Shown here: positions 9,969-20,500 of the stretch, one piece after another
Layout: every line of letters begins with the position of its first letter
Numbering within the stretch: the stretch's first letter is position 1
Notes under the pieces: generated by a model
The model's database searches: none
What the model saw: the letters and a program-made list of their open reading frames with translations, nothing else
What the model was told of the DNA's origin: nothing
Program-made: the position numbers and the translations under genes
Assembly (NCBI RefSeq): GCF_003255815.1
Contig: NC_037668.1
Coordinates: forward strand, 68,567,445-68,631,444
Direction of reading: 5' to 3'
DNA length: 64,000 nt
Source: Theropithecus gelada
Lineage: Eukaryota > Chordata > Mammalia > Primates > Cercopithecidae

Positions 9969-10262
9969 AGGCCAGGCATGGTGGCTTATCCCTGCAATTC
10001 CAGTATTTTGGGAGGCCGAGGTGAGTGGATTGTTTTAGCTCAAAAGTTGGAGACCAGTCTGGGCAACATGGCAAAATACTGTCTCTACAAAAAATTAAAA
10101 AATTAGCTGGGCATGGTGGCATCTGTCTGTAGTCCCAGTTACTTGGGAGGCTGAAGTGGGAGGATGGCTTGAGCCCAGGAGGTGGAGGTTACAGTGAGAT
10201 GAGATTGTGCCACTGCACTCCAGCCTGGGCAACACAGACAGACCTTGTCTCAAAATAAATAA
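9969..10262 (+). mobile_element. AluJ
   Basis: J-type dimer flanked by target duplications aaaaatctttta and aataatctttta. Confidence 0.92.
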
Positions 10263-10299
10263 TCTTTTAAAATTGATAACATTTCATATTAATGAGATA

Positions 10300-10419
10300 C
10301 AGTATGAATCAGGCACTGGTCTAGGTGTCTAAATGAAATAGGCAAAGTTCCCTGCCCGTGTAGAGCTGATATTCTGATGGTGGAGAGATAAACAATTAAA
10401 CGTAATAAATAAGTAAATC
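10300..10419 (-). mobile_element. L2 fragment
   Basis: 'caggcactggtctaggtgtc' followed by 'gtagagctgatattctgatg' and 'agataaacaattaaa' is the L2 end read on the reverse strand. Confidence 0.65.
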
Positions 10420-10583
10420 AGGCTGGGCCCAGTGAATCACACTTGTAATTCCAGTGCTTTGAGAGGCTGAGGCAGAAGGAGTGCTTGTGCCCAAGGGGTT
10501 GAGGCTACGGTGAGCCATGATCGTGCCACTGCACCCCAGATTGGGTGACAGAGCAAGACTCTGTCTCAGGGAAAAAAAAAAAG
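10420..10583 (+). mobile_element. Alu monomer
   Basis: One-arm copy ending 'tgtctcaggg' plus a short A run, inserted at the edge of the L2 fragment. Confidence 0.82.
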
Positions 10584-10699
10584 TAGAATGACAGATGCTG
10601 ATTTTGTCTAGGGCATCAATTTGCCCACCTAAAAATCAGACACATTCCTGGCCAATGAGGTCTGAGCAGAAAAGGCTGGGTGGGGCTTCCTGGAAAGCT

Positions 10700-10975
10700 C
10701 TTTGAAAACAAATGGGACTATCCAGAACAAGTAAACTCACAGAAACAGAATGCAGACCGGTGGTTACCAGGTGCTGGGAGGAAGGGAGAATGGGGAGCAA
10801 GTGCTTAATGCATACAAGGGTTCCTTTAGGGGTGATAAAAAATGTTTTAAAACTTGATAGAGTTGGTGGTTGCACACACATGTTGAATGTATTAAATGCC
10901 ACCGAATTGTTCATTTTTAAATGGCTAATTTTATATTACATAGATTTCCCCTCAATTGAAGGGAAAAACAAAGAT
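10700..10975 (+). mobile_element. Old L1 3' region
   Basis: It matches the recurrent mammalian L1 tail: 'ggtggttaccaggtgctggg', 'ggtggttgcacacacatgtt', 'ccaccgaattgttcattttt', then an ATCTCAATAAA-like end near 10,960. Confidence 0.7.
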
Positions 10976-11084
10976 GGTTTCAGCCAGCACTAACTTTTTG
11001 TGCTTTGCCTTTCCTCTATCTGCCAGGGATGAGGATGTGATGCCTAGAAAAGCAGCAGCTGTTTTTTCTGCATAAGGACAGAAC

Positions 11085-11310
11085 AATAGTAACAATAACA
11101 GCTAACACTTATAGAGCACTTAATATAGAGCCAGGTACTGTTTTAAGTTCTTTGCATACATCAACTCATTTAATATTTACAACAACTCTATAAGGAAGAT
11201 ACTATTATTCCCATGTTATAAATGAGAAAACAGGTACAGAGAAGAAAAATGATGGCCCATGCTAAGGAAGGCAGAGGGAAATCTAGTTGAAGCCTGAACC
11301 CTCCATGTGC
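11085..11310 (+). mobile_element. MIR
   Basis: 'aacagctaacacttatagag', 'gagccaggtactgttttaag' and 'tcccatgttataaatgagaa' occur in MIR order. Confidence 0.82.
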
Positions 11311-11369
11311 CATGGAAACTCTGTAGCAGCCCTGGATTCCTACCTTGGTCTTCTTAACTATTTGAAAAA

Positions 11370-11445
11370 ATCACCCCCTATTTAATGAAGCCATTTTAGT
11401 TAGGTTTCTGTTCCACACATCCTGAGATTCAAAGTCAGGTATGTC
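11370..11445 (+). mobile_element. MLT/MaLR LTR remnant
   Basis: 'aagccattttagttaggttt' followed by 'ctgttccac' resembles the end of an MLT-type LTR. Only this short end is recognisable. Confidence 0.4.
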
Positions 11446-11985
11446 TGACATCAGTGCAAGTGTACCTAACCACTCGGCTCTCCTAGCCTGCAAATAAGTG
11501 GTCAAGTGCTTTTCAGCCTCTCTGATCCCAATAGATGGTGGCCCTCTTGAAGGTGGAGGGGGGTCTTCCTCCACTGTGAAGTCCCATCGTTGAGCACAGG
11601 ACCTAGTCAGATGGAGCAGTACAGTGTGGTGTTGGGATTAGCAGTTAGGACCCAGAGAAGGGGCTCAGAGTGCAGTGAGGAAGACATTCACTGGTGTAAA
11701 GCAGACATCAGAGATAAAGTGAGCCCAGAGGCAGGGGAACTTCAGGATGGTCAGGATCTGGACAGATGAAGAAGGCAGGAAACGGGCTCTCCAAACAAAC
11801 AGCACAACTTTTGAGGGAACGCACCACGGTGTGAATGTACAGAGTGACGTTCAGGAAGTACCAGTAGCTGGGTGAGGCAGGAAAAATGGGTGTTGAGAGA
11901 GGGAGAGATCAGTCGTGAAGGGTGAAGACCTTTGAAAGTCAGGACTCAGAACACTGAAAATCATCTGTGCAGAGCTTTCTGTGTC
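11446..11985. other. Single-copy interval
   Basis: No repeat family, splice structure or open frame of note is recognised. Confidence 0.4.
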
Positions 11986-12165
11986 ATCTCACTGCAACCC
12001 AGGGAGAAATGGCAGGAGGTGTTTCCCCCATTTTACAGAAAGGAACTGACGTTCAGAGAGGCTTGGTTTGGCTATTGTTGCCTCGCTAGCAAGTGACAAG
12101 AGTGGGACTTGAACCAGGGTCTTTTAACCTCATGCCCTACACTTGCCTGCTCAGGCAAGTGATTG
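11985..12165 (+). mobile_element. MIR
   Basis: 'cccccattttacagaaagga' then 'gttcagagaggcttgg' and 'gggacttgaaccagggtctt' are MIR blocks. Confidence 0.8.
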
Positions 12166-12304
12166 TCAGCTTGCCTCTGTGGGTCGGGAGGGACAATGGA
12201 AGCATTCCGAGCGGGAAAGGGATGCTCCTTCTATCGGAACTTTCTCTTTTGCCAGTGGAAAGTATGGAATGGATTTGAGGTGACTTGCTGGGGCATGGCA
12301 GTGA

Positions 12305-12347
12305 ATTCATTCATTCATTCATTCATTCATTCATTCATTCATTCATT
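12305..12347 (+). repeat. (ATTC)n microsatellite
   Basis: About ten perfect ATTC units at the end of an L2 read on the reverse strand, where the L2 tail naturally supplies such units. Confidence 0.95.
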
Positions 12348-12860
12348 ATTTCCTTCAAAAGAACAGTTGCTGAGCTCCTACTGTGCGCCAGGCACTCCCT
12401 GATATCATGGAGCTTATAATTTAGTGACAAGAGAGTCAAGAACCGAGTGGAAAAAAACCCAAACAATTACAAACTGTCAAGGGCTGGGAAGGAAACAAGC
12501 AAGGTGATGTGAACTTATGTTAGAAAGAAGGGTCAGGGAAGGCCTCCGAGAGCGGTGTCAACAGGTTGAACTCTGACGGGGAGGAGGAGCCAACTCTGCC
12601 ATGAAGAGAAGGAAGATGTTTGGGGGCAAAGAAGGCAGTGTGTGCAAGTGCCCAGGTAGGAAAATCTGTTAGGTTTGAAGAACTGAATGACAGCCCTGAG
12701 GCTGGAGGGCGGTGAGCTGAGCATCGACCATCAGGCAGGTAGGCAAGAGTCAGATCACTGGGGCACCAAATCAAGAGTTTGGGTTGTGTCTCAAGTGGGA
12801 TGGTAAGCCACTGGAGCCAGGAAGTCACCCTGCATGGCCCATCAGGACCAAAACCCTGTG
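12348..12860 (-). mobile_element. L2 3' region
   Basis: After the ATTC run come 'tgctgagctcctactgtgcg', 'ccaggcactccctgata', 'catggagcttataatttagt', 'gggtcagggaaggcctccga' and 'gggatggtaagccactggag', in L2 order on the reverse strand. Confidence 0.8.
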
Positions 12861-13004
12861 ACCCTGTGGAAGAGGGAGATTAGGGAAGTCAGGAGGGGCT
12901 CAATCAGCTGTAGTAGAGTCACACGTAAAGGAGGCAAGGGCATTAAGTTCTAAAATCAGCAGGTAAGGCAAAGTCATGTGCGGTCCTTAAGAATTCAGTC
13001 AGGA

Positions 13005-13292
13005 GGCTGGGCGCAGTGGCTCATGCCTATAATCCCAGCACTTTAGGAGGCTGAGGTGGGTGGCTCACTTGAGGTCAGGAGTTTGAGACCAGCCTGGCCA
13101 ACATGGAGAAACCCCATTTCTACTAAAAATAAAAATAAAAAAATTAGCCAGATGTAATGGCATGCTACTTGGGAGTTCCAGCTACTTGGGAGGCTGAGGC
13201 AGGAGAATTGCTTGAACCCAGGAGGCAGAGGCTGCAGTGAGCCCAGATCATGCCACTGGGTGACAGAGCAAGAGTCTGTCTCAAAAAAACCA
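13005..13292 (+). mobile_element. AluS
   Basis: S-type dimer missing part of the last arm ('atgccactgggtgacag'). Flanked by aattcagtcaggag and aattcagtaaggag. Confidence 0.92.
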
Positions 13293-13375
13293 AAAAATTC
13301 AGTAAGGAGCATATTACATTTTTGTGAGTTCAATCCTTATAGTAATAGGTATGTTTTTACGTATGCTACATAGTA

Positions 13376-13421
13376 ATATGCAGTATATGAAAAAACATAT
13401 ATGCAGTATATGGAAAAAGCA
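13376..13421 (+). repeat. Two-copy AT-rich tandem repeat (period 23-24)
   Basis: 'atatgcagtatatgaaaaaa' and 'atatgcagtatatggaaaaa' stand side by side. Confidence 0.85.
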
Positions 13422-13465
13422 TATACTTACACTATATACAAAGTACAAACTGTATAATTTAATAT

Positions 13466-13692
13466 TGCTTTTCTTTTTTTTTTGAGACAGGGTCTTGCTC
13501 TGTCACCCAGGCTGGAGTAATGACACAATCATATGCCAAGTGGAAAAATCATATGCCAATGGCACAAGTTGCAGTCTTGAACTTCTGGGCTTAAGCCATC
13601 CTCCTGCCTCAGCCTCTGGAGTACCTGGGACTATAGGCATGCACCATCCATCACACCCAGCCTTTTTTTTTCCCCTCCCTCCCTCCCTCTTT

Positions 13693-13748
<56 letters not shown>

Positions 13749-13842
13749 TCCTTCCTTCCTTCCTTCCTTCCTTCTTTCTTTCTTTCTTTCTTTCCTTCTT
13801 TCTTTTTCTTTCTTTCTTTCCTTCTTTCTTTCTCTTTCTTTC

Positions 13843-13874
<32 letters not shown>

Positions 13875-13983
13875 CTTATCCTTTCTTTTTCTTTTTGTTT
13901 TGTAGTAGAGATGAGGTCTTGCTATGTTGTCCAGGCTGATCTCAAATTCCCGAGCTCAAGCAAGTTTCCTGCGTCGGCCCCCT
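13466..13983 (-). mobile_element. AluJ expanded by a pyrimidine microsatellite in its linker
   Basis: Right arm at 13,480-13,660, left arm at 13,903-13,983, flanked by taatattgcttt and taatattgcattt. The central linker is replaced by about 230 bases of pyrimidines. The right arm also has a local duplication of 'aatcatatgccaa'. Confidence 0.88.
13663..13890 (+). repeat. (TTTC)n/(TTCC)n polypyrimidine tract
   Basis: CCCT units, then about 14 TTTC units, about 6 TTCC units, more TTTC and a (TC)n run near 13,845-13,862. Confidence 0.97.
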
Positions 13984-13999
13984 AATATTGCATTTAAAT

Positions 14000-14340
14000 A
14001 CATAAAAGAGAGAAAAGTGAGTTGGCTTGTGCCTGTAAAGTTGTTTGTGTGAATTACAATGTAAGTACACCGAGACTTCCCAGAATGGATGCTGTTGCTG
14101 CCCTGTCCAGATCCCCTTTCCCAGCTGTCATGATGTAGACTACTAACAATCACAGCTGCCCCCTTCTCTTGAGAATTGTCCTCAGCCAAATAGAAGTTTC
14201 CCATCTCTCCAGCCCTAGTCCTTGCCAGTCCTGGGGACAGACTAGTGAGGGGTATAAAAGGCTGGTCCCCTTGCCTCAATATGAGACTGACTCTGTGGAG
14301 TAATTGGCTGGGACCAATTCATCTTTCCTCCTTCCTTTCT
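14000..14340. other. Possible unclassified LTR-like segment
   Basis: Not assigned to a family. It has a clean TATA box (tataaaag at 14,253-14,260) followed by 'gactgactctgtggag', the general look of an LTR promoter. No partner LTR is seen. Confidence 0.3.
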
Positions 14341-14351
14341 CTCTCTCTTTT

Positions 14352-14493
14352 AAAAATTATTATTATTATTATTTTTAGATACAGGATCTCACTATATTGA
14401 CCAGGCTGGTTTTGAACTCCTGACCTCAAGCAATCCTCATGCTTCAACCTCCCAAAGTGCTGGGATTACAGGCATGAGCCACTGCATCTGGCC
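14352..14493 (-). mobile_element. Alu, half-length
   Basis: Only the promoter-proximal arm is present, preceded by a (TTA)5-like tail, ending 'ctgcatctggcc'. Confidence 0.85.
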
Positions 14494-14730
14494 AGATGAT
14501 GAACTTGACCTCTGATTACCACATAACTGGGACTCAGAGACCTTCTTGCACATCTGTGGAAAGGGGAGTTTGCTCTGAACTGCGTTTCCTCACCAGCATC
14601 ACCCATTCCTTAAGAGTCAGGCTGATAAACGAGTCAATGCTGAGCCCAAACCAGGCAGGATTAATCATTTCCTCCTCCACGCTGCTGCTGCTGCTGCATC
14701 CTGTGTCTGAGTCATTTCCTCATCCTTAAT
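14494..14730. other. Single-copy interval with a short (GCT)n run
   Basis: Contains about six GCT units at 14,681-14,697. Nothing else is recognised. Confidence 0.45.
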
Positions 14731-14734
14731 AGCT

Positions 14735-14790
14735 AACATGATGCCCAGTACAAAATAGGTATGGGGGAACCTTTACTGAATGAATGTCAT
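14735..14790 (+). mobile_element. L2 3' end fragment
   Basis: 'gatgcccagtacaaaatagg' then 'ctttactgaatgaatg' fits the L2 terminus. Confidence 0.5.
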
Positions 14791-14944
14791 TGAATCTGAC
14801 ACCGTTGGATGTCGGATCCACTCAGTCTACTTGGCCACACTTTAAGCAGCATGAGGGAAGAGCCAAGTTTTTTTGTTTTTGTTTTTGTTTTCTGAGACAC
14901 TACGCAAACAGGTAGAGCTAAGTTTTACTCTTTGGTGTGGGAAG

Positions 14945-15205
14945 AGCAGGATGGTGCAGTGCAAGAGCATGAGCTCTGCAGACACTCAGGAGTCCTGTGC
15001 TTGAATTCCAACTCTGTGCCTCTAGGTCTTGAAATTTTAGGCAAATTATTTCTCTTGGAACCTCAGTTTCCTCATCTGTAAAATGGGGATGATATTAACC
15101 AGAGTTATGTGACCAGGCAATTAGGAGGATTAAATGAGATAATGCAACTAAAATTTCCATCATTGACCTAACACAAAGTAGGACTTGGTAAATATTAATT
15201 TTCTC
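14945..15205 (-). mobile_element. MIR, near full length
   Basis: 'gagcatgagctctgcagaca', 'aacctcagtttcctcatctg', 'aggattaaatgagataatgc' and 'acacaaagtaggacttggta' follow MIR order on the reverse strand. Confidence 0.9.
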
Positions 15206-15254
15206 TACTCTGGTATCCCCATAGGACCTAGAACATGGGGTAAATGCTAGGTCA

Positions 15255-15470
15255 CCTTCAGGCCACCCTGGACCATCCAGCTGTAGCTAAGCCATCAGCT
15301 GACTACAGCTGCATGAATGAGCCCAGGAGATAAGAGCAGAAGAATCACCCAACTGAGCCCAGCCAAACTGCAGCATATAGTATCATGAGCTAATAAACAA
15401 TTCCAGCTTTAAGCCCTAAGCCGTAACAATTTGAAGTCCTTGTTATACAGCAAACACTGTTGCAAACAAT
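15255..15470 (+). mobile_element. MLT1-type LTR fragment
   Basis: 'cagctgactacagctgcatg', 'cacccaactgagcccagcca' and the 'ttatacagcaa' end are MLT1 3' blocks. Confidence 0.65.
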
Positions 15471-15810
15471 GACGTTTTAAGAAGAGCTGGGATTGAGCTG
15501 GTATTTAGGAGCAACTGAAACCAGGACTCTCTTGTTCTGTCTCATGTCTTTCCTTTTTTCTGCACATTAGCTTCCTTCTCTTTCATAGCACATTGATTTT
15601 CTTCATGGTGCAGAGAAAAAGTTTGAGTTTTATAGCTTGCATCTTCAAGATAATGGTGAAAAACTGATTCCATTTTCTGCATCTCAGATCTAAAAATCCC
15701 TGGGAAAAGACTCATTGGCCCAGCTTAGGTCAAGCCTCCCCTTGGACCAATCAACTGTAATGGAGTGGGGAGGGCACTCCATCACAATGCACATGATAGA
15801 TGACATATGA
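15471..15810. other. Interval with one unassigned repeat-like block
   Basis: 15,690-15,790 ('ctcattggcccagcttaggt', then 'ggaccaatcaactgtaatgg') resembles 36,560-36,640 in this window, so it is probably an old repeat whose family I could not name. Confidence 0.4.
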
Positions 15811-16060
15811 GCAAAACTATATCCCAAGCACTGTTTTAAGGCTTAACATGTGTTAACTGACTTCATCCTTACAATACAACAATCCCATCAGAGCTATTAT
15901 TGTCTCTGTTTTGAAGTGAGGAAACTGAAAACAAGCCACAGAGAGGTGAAGTAACTTGCCCAAGACTACACAGCTAAAAAGAGGTGCAACCAGGACTTAC
16001 ACCACAGCTGTCTGACTCCAGAATCCACCCACTTAATGACCACAATGGTCTGCCTCTCAT
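15810..16060 (+). mobile_element. MIR
   Basis: 'ccaagcactgttttaaggct', 'aagtaacttgcccaagacta' and 'cacagctaaaaagagg' in order. Confidence 0.85.
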
Positions 16061-16309
16061 ACTGAGTTCCTGGGGGGGTTCCAGTAGAGTGAGGGGTGGG
16101 CAGGATGGAGGCACTCCAAGGAAATATCTGGAATGCTAACCCAGAGAAGGAAAGCCTCTGGGGGCCCTTGATCTCACTGTCTTCAGGCCTCTAGATGACT
16201 CTCACTAGGCAATGGCAGTGGAAGGTTCTGGGTCACCTGAGAAAACAAATCTGGGATCAGTGGGTGGACAGCACTGGAAAATGGGTTTCAGTTCAATGGT
16301 AGGAATTTC

Positions 16310-16430
16310 TTCAGAGTTAGGGATGTTAGTGCTCAAAGTCACACAACAAGCAACGGCTGAACTGGGGTTTAAACTTATGCCTGACTGAATGCTAAGGCTT
16401 TGCTATTAACCACTGTGCCCTGTCTTCATT
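16310..16430 (+). mobile_element. MIR, distal half
   Basis: 'aagtcacacaacaagcaacg' through 'ttaaccactgtgccctg'. Confidence 0.7.
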
Positions 16431-16858
16431 TCCTTCTCAAAATGAGGAAAAGAATATTGGTGGAGGTGGGGCAGGGAGACACAGTGCCTGCATCTACCCA
16501 CATTTCATTAAAGGCCTGCTGTTTCCCAGCAGATGGAGGCTACTGTGTGATCATCTCCAGTTACTCTGTGGGTTGGCCCCACCCCCCTGGCTGATGTGTA
16601 AATTCCCTGGGGGGAGAGTCATGTGCCCTCTTAAATGCTCAGCCTTGTACTGTCCTGGCTGGGGCCTATGGGATGGGGGAGCTGGGAGGACACTTCCTGT
16701 AGTTCCTCAGGGGCCTCCCAGCATGGCTTAGACTTTGGGGGCAGGGTTGGGCCAGGCAGGAAGGGGCAGCTGGGGGTTTCCTTTGGGTGCGACAGCCTGG
16801 CTCTTGCTGGGCTGGAAGCCAAGCCTGGGAAGGAATTTCCCAGTCCTGTCTGAATTCT
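16431..16858. other. Single-copy GC-moderate interval
   Basis: No repeat or gene recognised. Confidence 0.4.
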
Positions 16859-16865
16859 GTTTTCT

Positions 16866-17184
16866 CTTTTTATTTTTTTTTTCTAGAGACAGAGTCTCCC
16901 TCTGTCACTCAGGCTGGAGTGTAGTGATGTGGTCATAGTTCACTGTAACCTCGAAATTTTGGGCTCAAGTGATCCTCTCTCCTTAGTCTCAAGAGTGGCT
17001 GGGACTACAGGAGAGTGACCCCATGCCCCGCTAATTATTATTTTTATTTTTTATTTTTTTGTAGCAGTGAGGGTCTCACTTTGTTGCCCAGGCTGGACTC
17101 AAACTCCTGGCCTCAAGTGATCCCCCCACTATAGCCTCCCAAAGCCCTGGGATTAGAGACAGACCTGAGCCACTGTGCCTGGCC
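16866..17184 (-). mobile_element. AluJ
   Basis: Reverse J-type dimer with a long AT-rich linker. Exact 14-base target duplication tgaattctgttttc flanks it. Confidence 0.94.
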
Positions 17185-17189
17185 TGAAT

Positions 17190-17455
17190 TCTGTTTTCTT
17201 TGTGGAGGGAGGGAGAATAGCATGAGAAGATGGGTCCTGTTCCTCACCTCCCCAGCAACTAGCCTTAAGGCAGAAGAGGAGATTTGGGGTAGTCTTTATT
17301 TGGGAGGAGGAAACAGCACTTTCTCATAAGGTATCAGGGTTTGGTGTTTCTCTCCTAGGAAGAGAATAATACTCTCACACCCCCAAAGCTAATAGGAGCC
17401 CAGGGAAGTCTTGGCTTAGTTGGGTGACCATGCTGTGAAATAGAAATATAAATGT
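17190..17455. other. Single-copy interval
   Basis: Nothing recognised. Confidence 0.35.
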
Positions 17456-17456
17456 G

Positions 17457-17772
17457 GGCCAGGTGCAGTGGCTCACGCTTATAATCCTAGCGCTTTCCGA
17501 TGCCGAGGCAGGCGAATCTTAAGCCCAGGAGTCTGAAACCAACCTGGACATTATGGCGAAACCCTATCTCTACTGAAAAAACAAAACGAAACAAAACAAA
17601 ACAAAAATTAGTTGGGTGTGGTGGTACGTGCCGGTAATCCCAGCTACTCATGTCACTGAGGGATGAGAATCGTTTGAACCTGGGAGGCGGAGGTTGCAGT
17701 GCGTCGAAATGACACCATTGCTCTCCAACCTGGGCTCTGTCTCAAAAAAGAAGAAGAAGAAGAAGAAGAAAG
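17457..17772 (+). mobile_element. Diverged Alu with a (GAA)n tail
   Basis: Target duplication agaaatataaatgtg flanks it exactly. The linker is an (AAAAC)n run near 17,578-17,605. The tail has turned into GAA repeats. Confidence 0.9.
17749..17771 (+). repeat. (GAA)n in an Alu tail
   Basis: About seven perfect GAA units. A GAA run in an Alu is also the setting of the FXN repeat. Confidence 0.92.
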
Positions 17773-17900
17773 AAATATAAATGTGAGTCACATATGAAAT
17801 TGGAAATGTTCTAGTAGCCACGCTTAAGAAAGTAAAGAGAAACAAGTGAAATAATTTTAATAACAAATTTTATTTAACCCAGTATGTCCAAAATAATATC

Positions 17901-17940
17901 ATTGCAACCTGTAATTAATGATTGCAACCTGTAATTAATA
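17901..17940 (+). repeat. 20-base tandem duplication
   Basis: attgcaacctgtaattaat occurs twice with period 20 and 19 of 20 positions identical. Confidence 0.95.
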
Positions 17941-18017
17941 CACAAACGATTAATGAGACATTTCACAGTTTTTGTACTAGATCTTTGAAATTCAATGTGT
18001 ATTTTTTACTTACATCA

Positions 18018-18019
<2 letters not shown>

Positions 18020-18051
<32 letters not shown>

Positions 18052-18329
18052 TGGAGTTTCACTCTTGTTGCCCTGGCTGGAGTGCAGTGGTGTGATCTTG
18101 GCTCACTGCAACCTCCGCCTCCTGAGTTCAAGTGATTCTCCTGCCTCAGCTTCCCAAGTAGTGGGATTACAGGCATGTGCCACCACGCCTGGCTAATTTT
18201 GTATTTTTTAGTAGAGATGGGGTTTCACCATGTTGGCCAGGCTGGTCTCGAACTCCTGACCTCAGGTGATCTGTCTGCCTCGGCCTCCCAAAGTTCTGGA
18301 ATTACAGGTGTGAGCCACTGCACCCAGCC
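18020..18329 (-). mobile_element. AluS
   Basis: Starts with a 29-base T run. Full S-type dimer, flanked by ttacatcacc and ttacaccac. Confidence 0.94.
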
Positions 18330-18419
18330 TTACACCACAATTTTTATTAGCCACATACCAACAGCTCAATAGCCACATGTGACTCATGGCTATAACATTG
18401 GACAGAACCATTTCAGACC

Positions 18420-19265
18420 ACAGATTCTGGAAATGAAGATGTAGAAATCTCAGCATTTCTGCATCCTAAGATTGCCTTTGGAAGGACTCTCAGGACATCT
18501 GGTCAAGCCCCTCACACACAAGGAAATGACTTTCCTGGAGGAGACCCACTGCTCCTAGCAAAGTTGATGCCCTCACGTGTGCATCCCAGTCTGGGAAACT
18601 CCCCCATTCCAGCAGGCTCCCACCAATGGAGACAGGCTGCTGACAGCCAGCCTCAGGGTGTAAAACAGGGGCAAGGGGTTTTACACCTTCCTTTTACACA
18701 GGAAGACACTGGAAGGATGTAGAATGGACCCTACCCTGGCGACTTCCTCTCCTCTGTCACCTTCTCCCTTTCTGGAGGGAATGTCACAGCCTGGGCACAG
18801 AGTGGACAGGAATTCTTTTGTTAACTTCCCAAACTGCAATGTAGACTTAGGCCCACCCCTTACCTTCTGATTCTCCTCTCTCCATACTCATGGCTGCCAA
18901 CAATGAGCTAGACCCTGCAAGCTACACAGATAAGAGGTAGAGGCCCTGAGAAGGAGAAACTTTGCTGAGACTTCATGGGGGAAGAAATAGTTAATTTTGC
19001 CTGGGGACCCAGGGCAGGCCTCCCTGGGGGAGGAGATGTCTGAACAGAAGGAGCAGTGGGGTGGGGAGGCTGGGGGTGGGGGATGTTAGTGATGATGAGA
19101 GACAGCAGCTGAAGGGAAAGGGCCTCCAGGAAGAGGGTGACAGTCCAAGAAAGGGGCAGTATGAGGGAACTGGTCTCCTATTTTCCCAGGGGCCATGGCC
19201 ACTGCTGCTCTTTCTCCTCCCAGAAGTTGCCTTGACTTCCCCTATAAGAAAGGGAAAGGAGATTC
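18420..19265. other. Mostly single-copy interval with one hairpin
   Basis: gtgtaaaac (18,658-18,666) and gttttacac (18,678-18,686) form a perfect 9-base inverted repeat. 19,010-19,050 weakly resembles an L2 on the reverse strand. No gene. Confidence 0.4.
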
Positions 19266-19409
19266 CTTTTTTTTTTTTTTTTTTTTTTTAATAAAGACAA
19301 GGTCTCCCTTTGTTGTGCAGGCTGGTGTCGAACTCCTAGCTTCAAGAGATCCTCCTGCCTCTGTCTCCCAAAGTGCTAGGACTATAGGCTTGAGCCACTG
19401 TGCCCGGCC
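19266..19409 (-). mobile_element. Alu, half-length
   Basis: T run, then the promoter-proximal arm ending 'ctgtgcccggcc'. Confidence 0.88.
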
Positions 19410-19629
19410 AGAGAGTCTGTTTAAAAAAAAAATCTGTCTGCTTCACCTGAGTTCCTAAAAAGACAAGCACATGGTAGGCAGCCAATGAAGGCTTGTTAGT
19501 GAATAGAGGAGAAGGCAGAGAGCGGACGAAGGGGCTATCAGGCTGAGACCAGGCCAGCTGGGTCACCGAGTAGCAGATGGTGGAGGGGCAGGAAGGGGAC
19601 TGGTGTGTCCTGAGCATCTGGTTTGTCTC

Positions 19630-19800
19630 CTCATCTTCAGGATCTCATTCACTCCCACTAGAGTGAGAGGTAGGTGGTACTGCTCCCATTCTACAGAGGA
19701 GGAAAATGAGGCTCAGAGAGGTTCAGTGACCATTTGGGGTTATGGCTTGTTCTGTCTGATTTCAAAAGCCCATCTTTCTAGGTGCTTTCTGACATGTCCT
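19630..19800 (+). mobile_element. MIR
   Basis: 'ccattctacagaggaggaaa' then 'atgaggctcagagaggttca'. Confidence 0.75.
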
Positions 19801-20500
19801 CACCTGGTTATTGCCAAAAACTAAGCAGTGACCAAGTTCTTGGTAGGCACCTGTGCCTTTGAATTCCTGGTGAAGTGGAGGGTTCCTGGAAAGGTTTTCT
19901 GAAACAGAAGGTCACTACCAGGCTTGGTGATCACCCAGTCCCATTCCTCTCCACCCCCAGGTAAGGATGGGAGGCAGTTCTGAGAGGTAAAGTGGCCTGC
20001 TCACATGGGGAGTGGGTGACTGGAGGTGGGATTGACCACCCTGCCCCTGGGCACTGACTCATGGCAGCTGCTGTGGGAAAGCCACTTCCAGCCTTGACTT
20101 TCCCAGCCAAGCAATGGGTAGGATTGCTTTGCCGAATCCGCTTGGGCCTGGAGCCAGGGAACTGGGAAAAAGCTGAGCACAGCACATTGCCAGGGTACCT
20201 CACCCTCTCCCTGCTCCCAGTGCCAACAGCTCGCATGGCGCATCCCTCCTTGTGGGCAGGAGCCTTTCCAGTTTCCAGAGGGACTAGGCCAGGCCCAGGC
20301 CATGATGCTCCTCAAATCCCCAGTACCCAGCACAAATCCCCAGTACCCAGTACACACCCACCATGCTGGTATGCTGAGGACTGTCTCAGTTTCAGCACAT
20401 CCTGCGTCCTAGGAACTCCTCAGTCCCGGGCAAACCTGGATGGTTAGTCTCCCTAGCCCTGCACCAAATTCATAGTTGGCACTCAAGAAATGTTCTAAGT
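19801..20500. other. Mostly single-copy interval with a 20-base tandem duplication
   Basis: caaatccccagtacccag is repeated at 20,313 and 20,333. Weak MIR/L2 traces lie near 19,970-20,040 and 20,465-20,495. Open frames here have no recognisable domain. Confidence 0.45.

Larger units (their letters stand above)
17775..18420. mobile_element. Old interspersed repeat (family unresolved) split by an AluS
   Basis: 'agccacgcttaagaaagtaa', 'ttttatttaacccagtatgt' and, beyond the Alu, 'aatagccacatgtgactcat' belong to a common mammalian repeat that I could not name with certainty. Confidence 0.5.

Noticed and set aside
13663..13905. Long Phe/Leu/Ser-rich or Lys/Glu/Arg-rich frames (also at 47.6, 53.3, 63.8 kb)
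   Set aside because: They are translations of pyrimidine or purine microsatellites.
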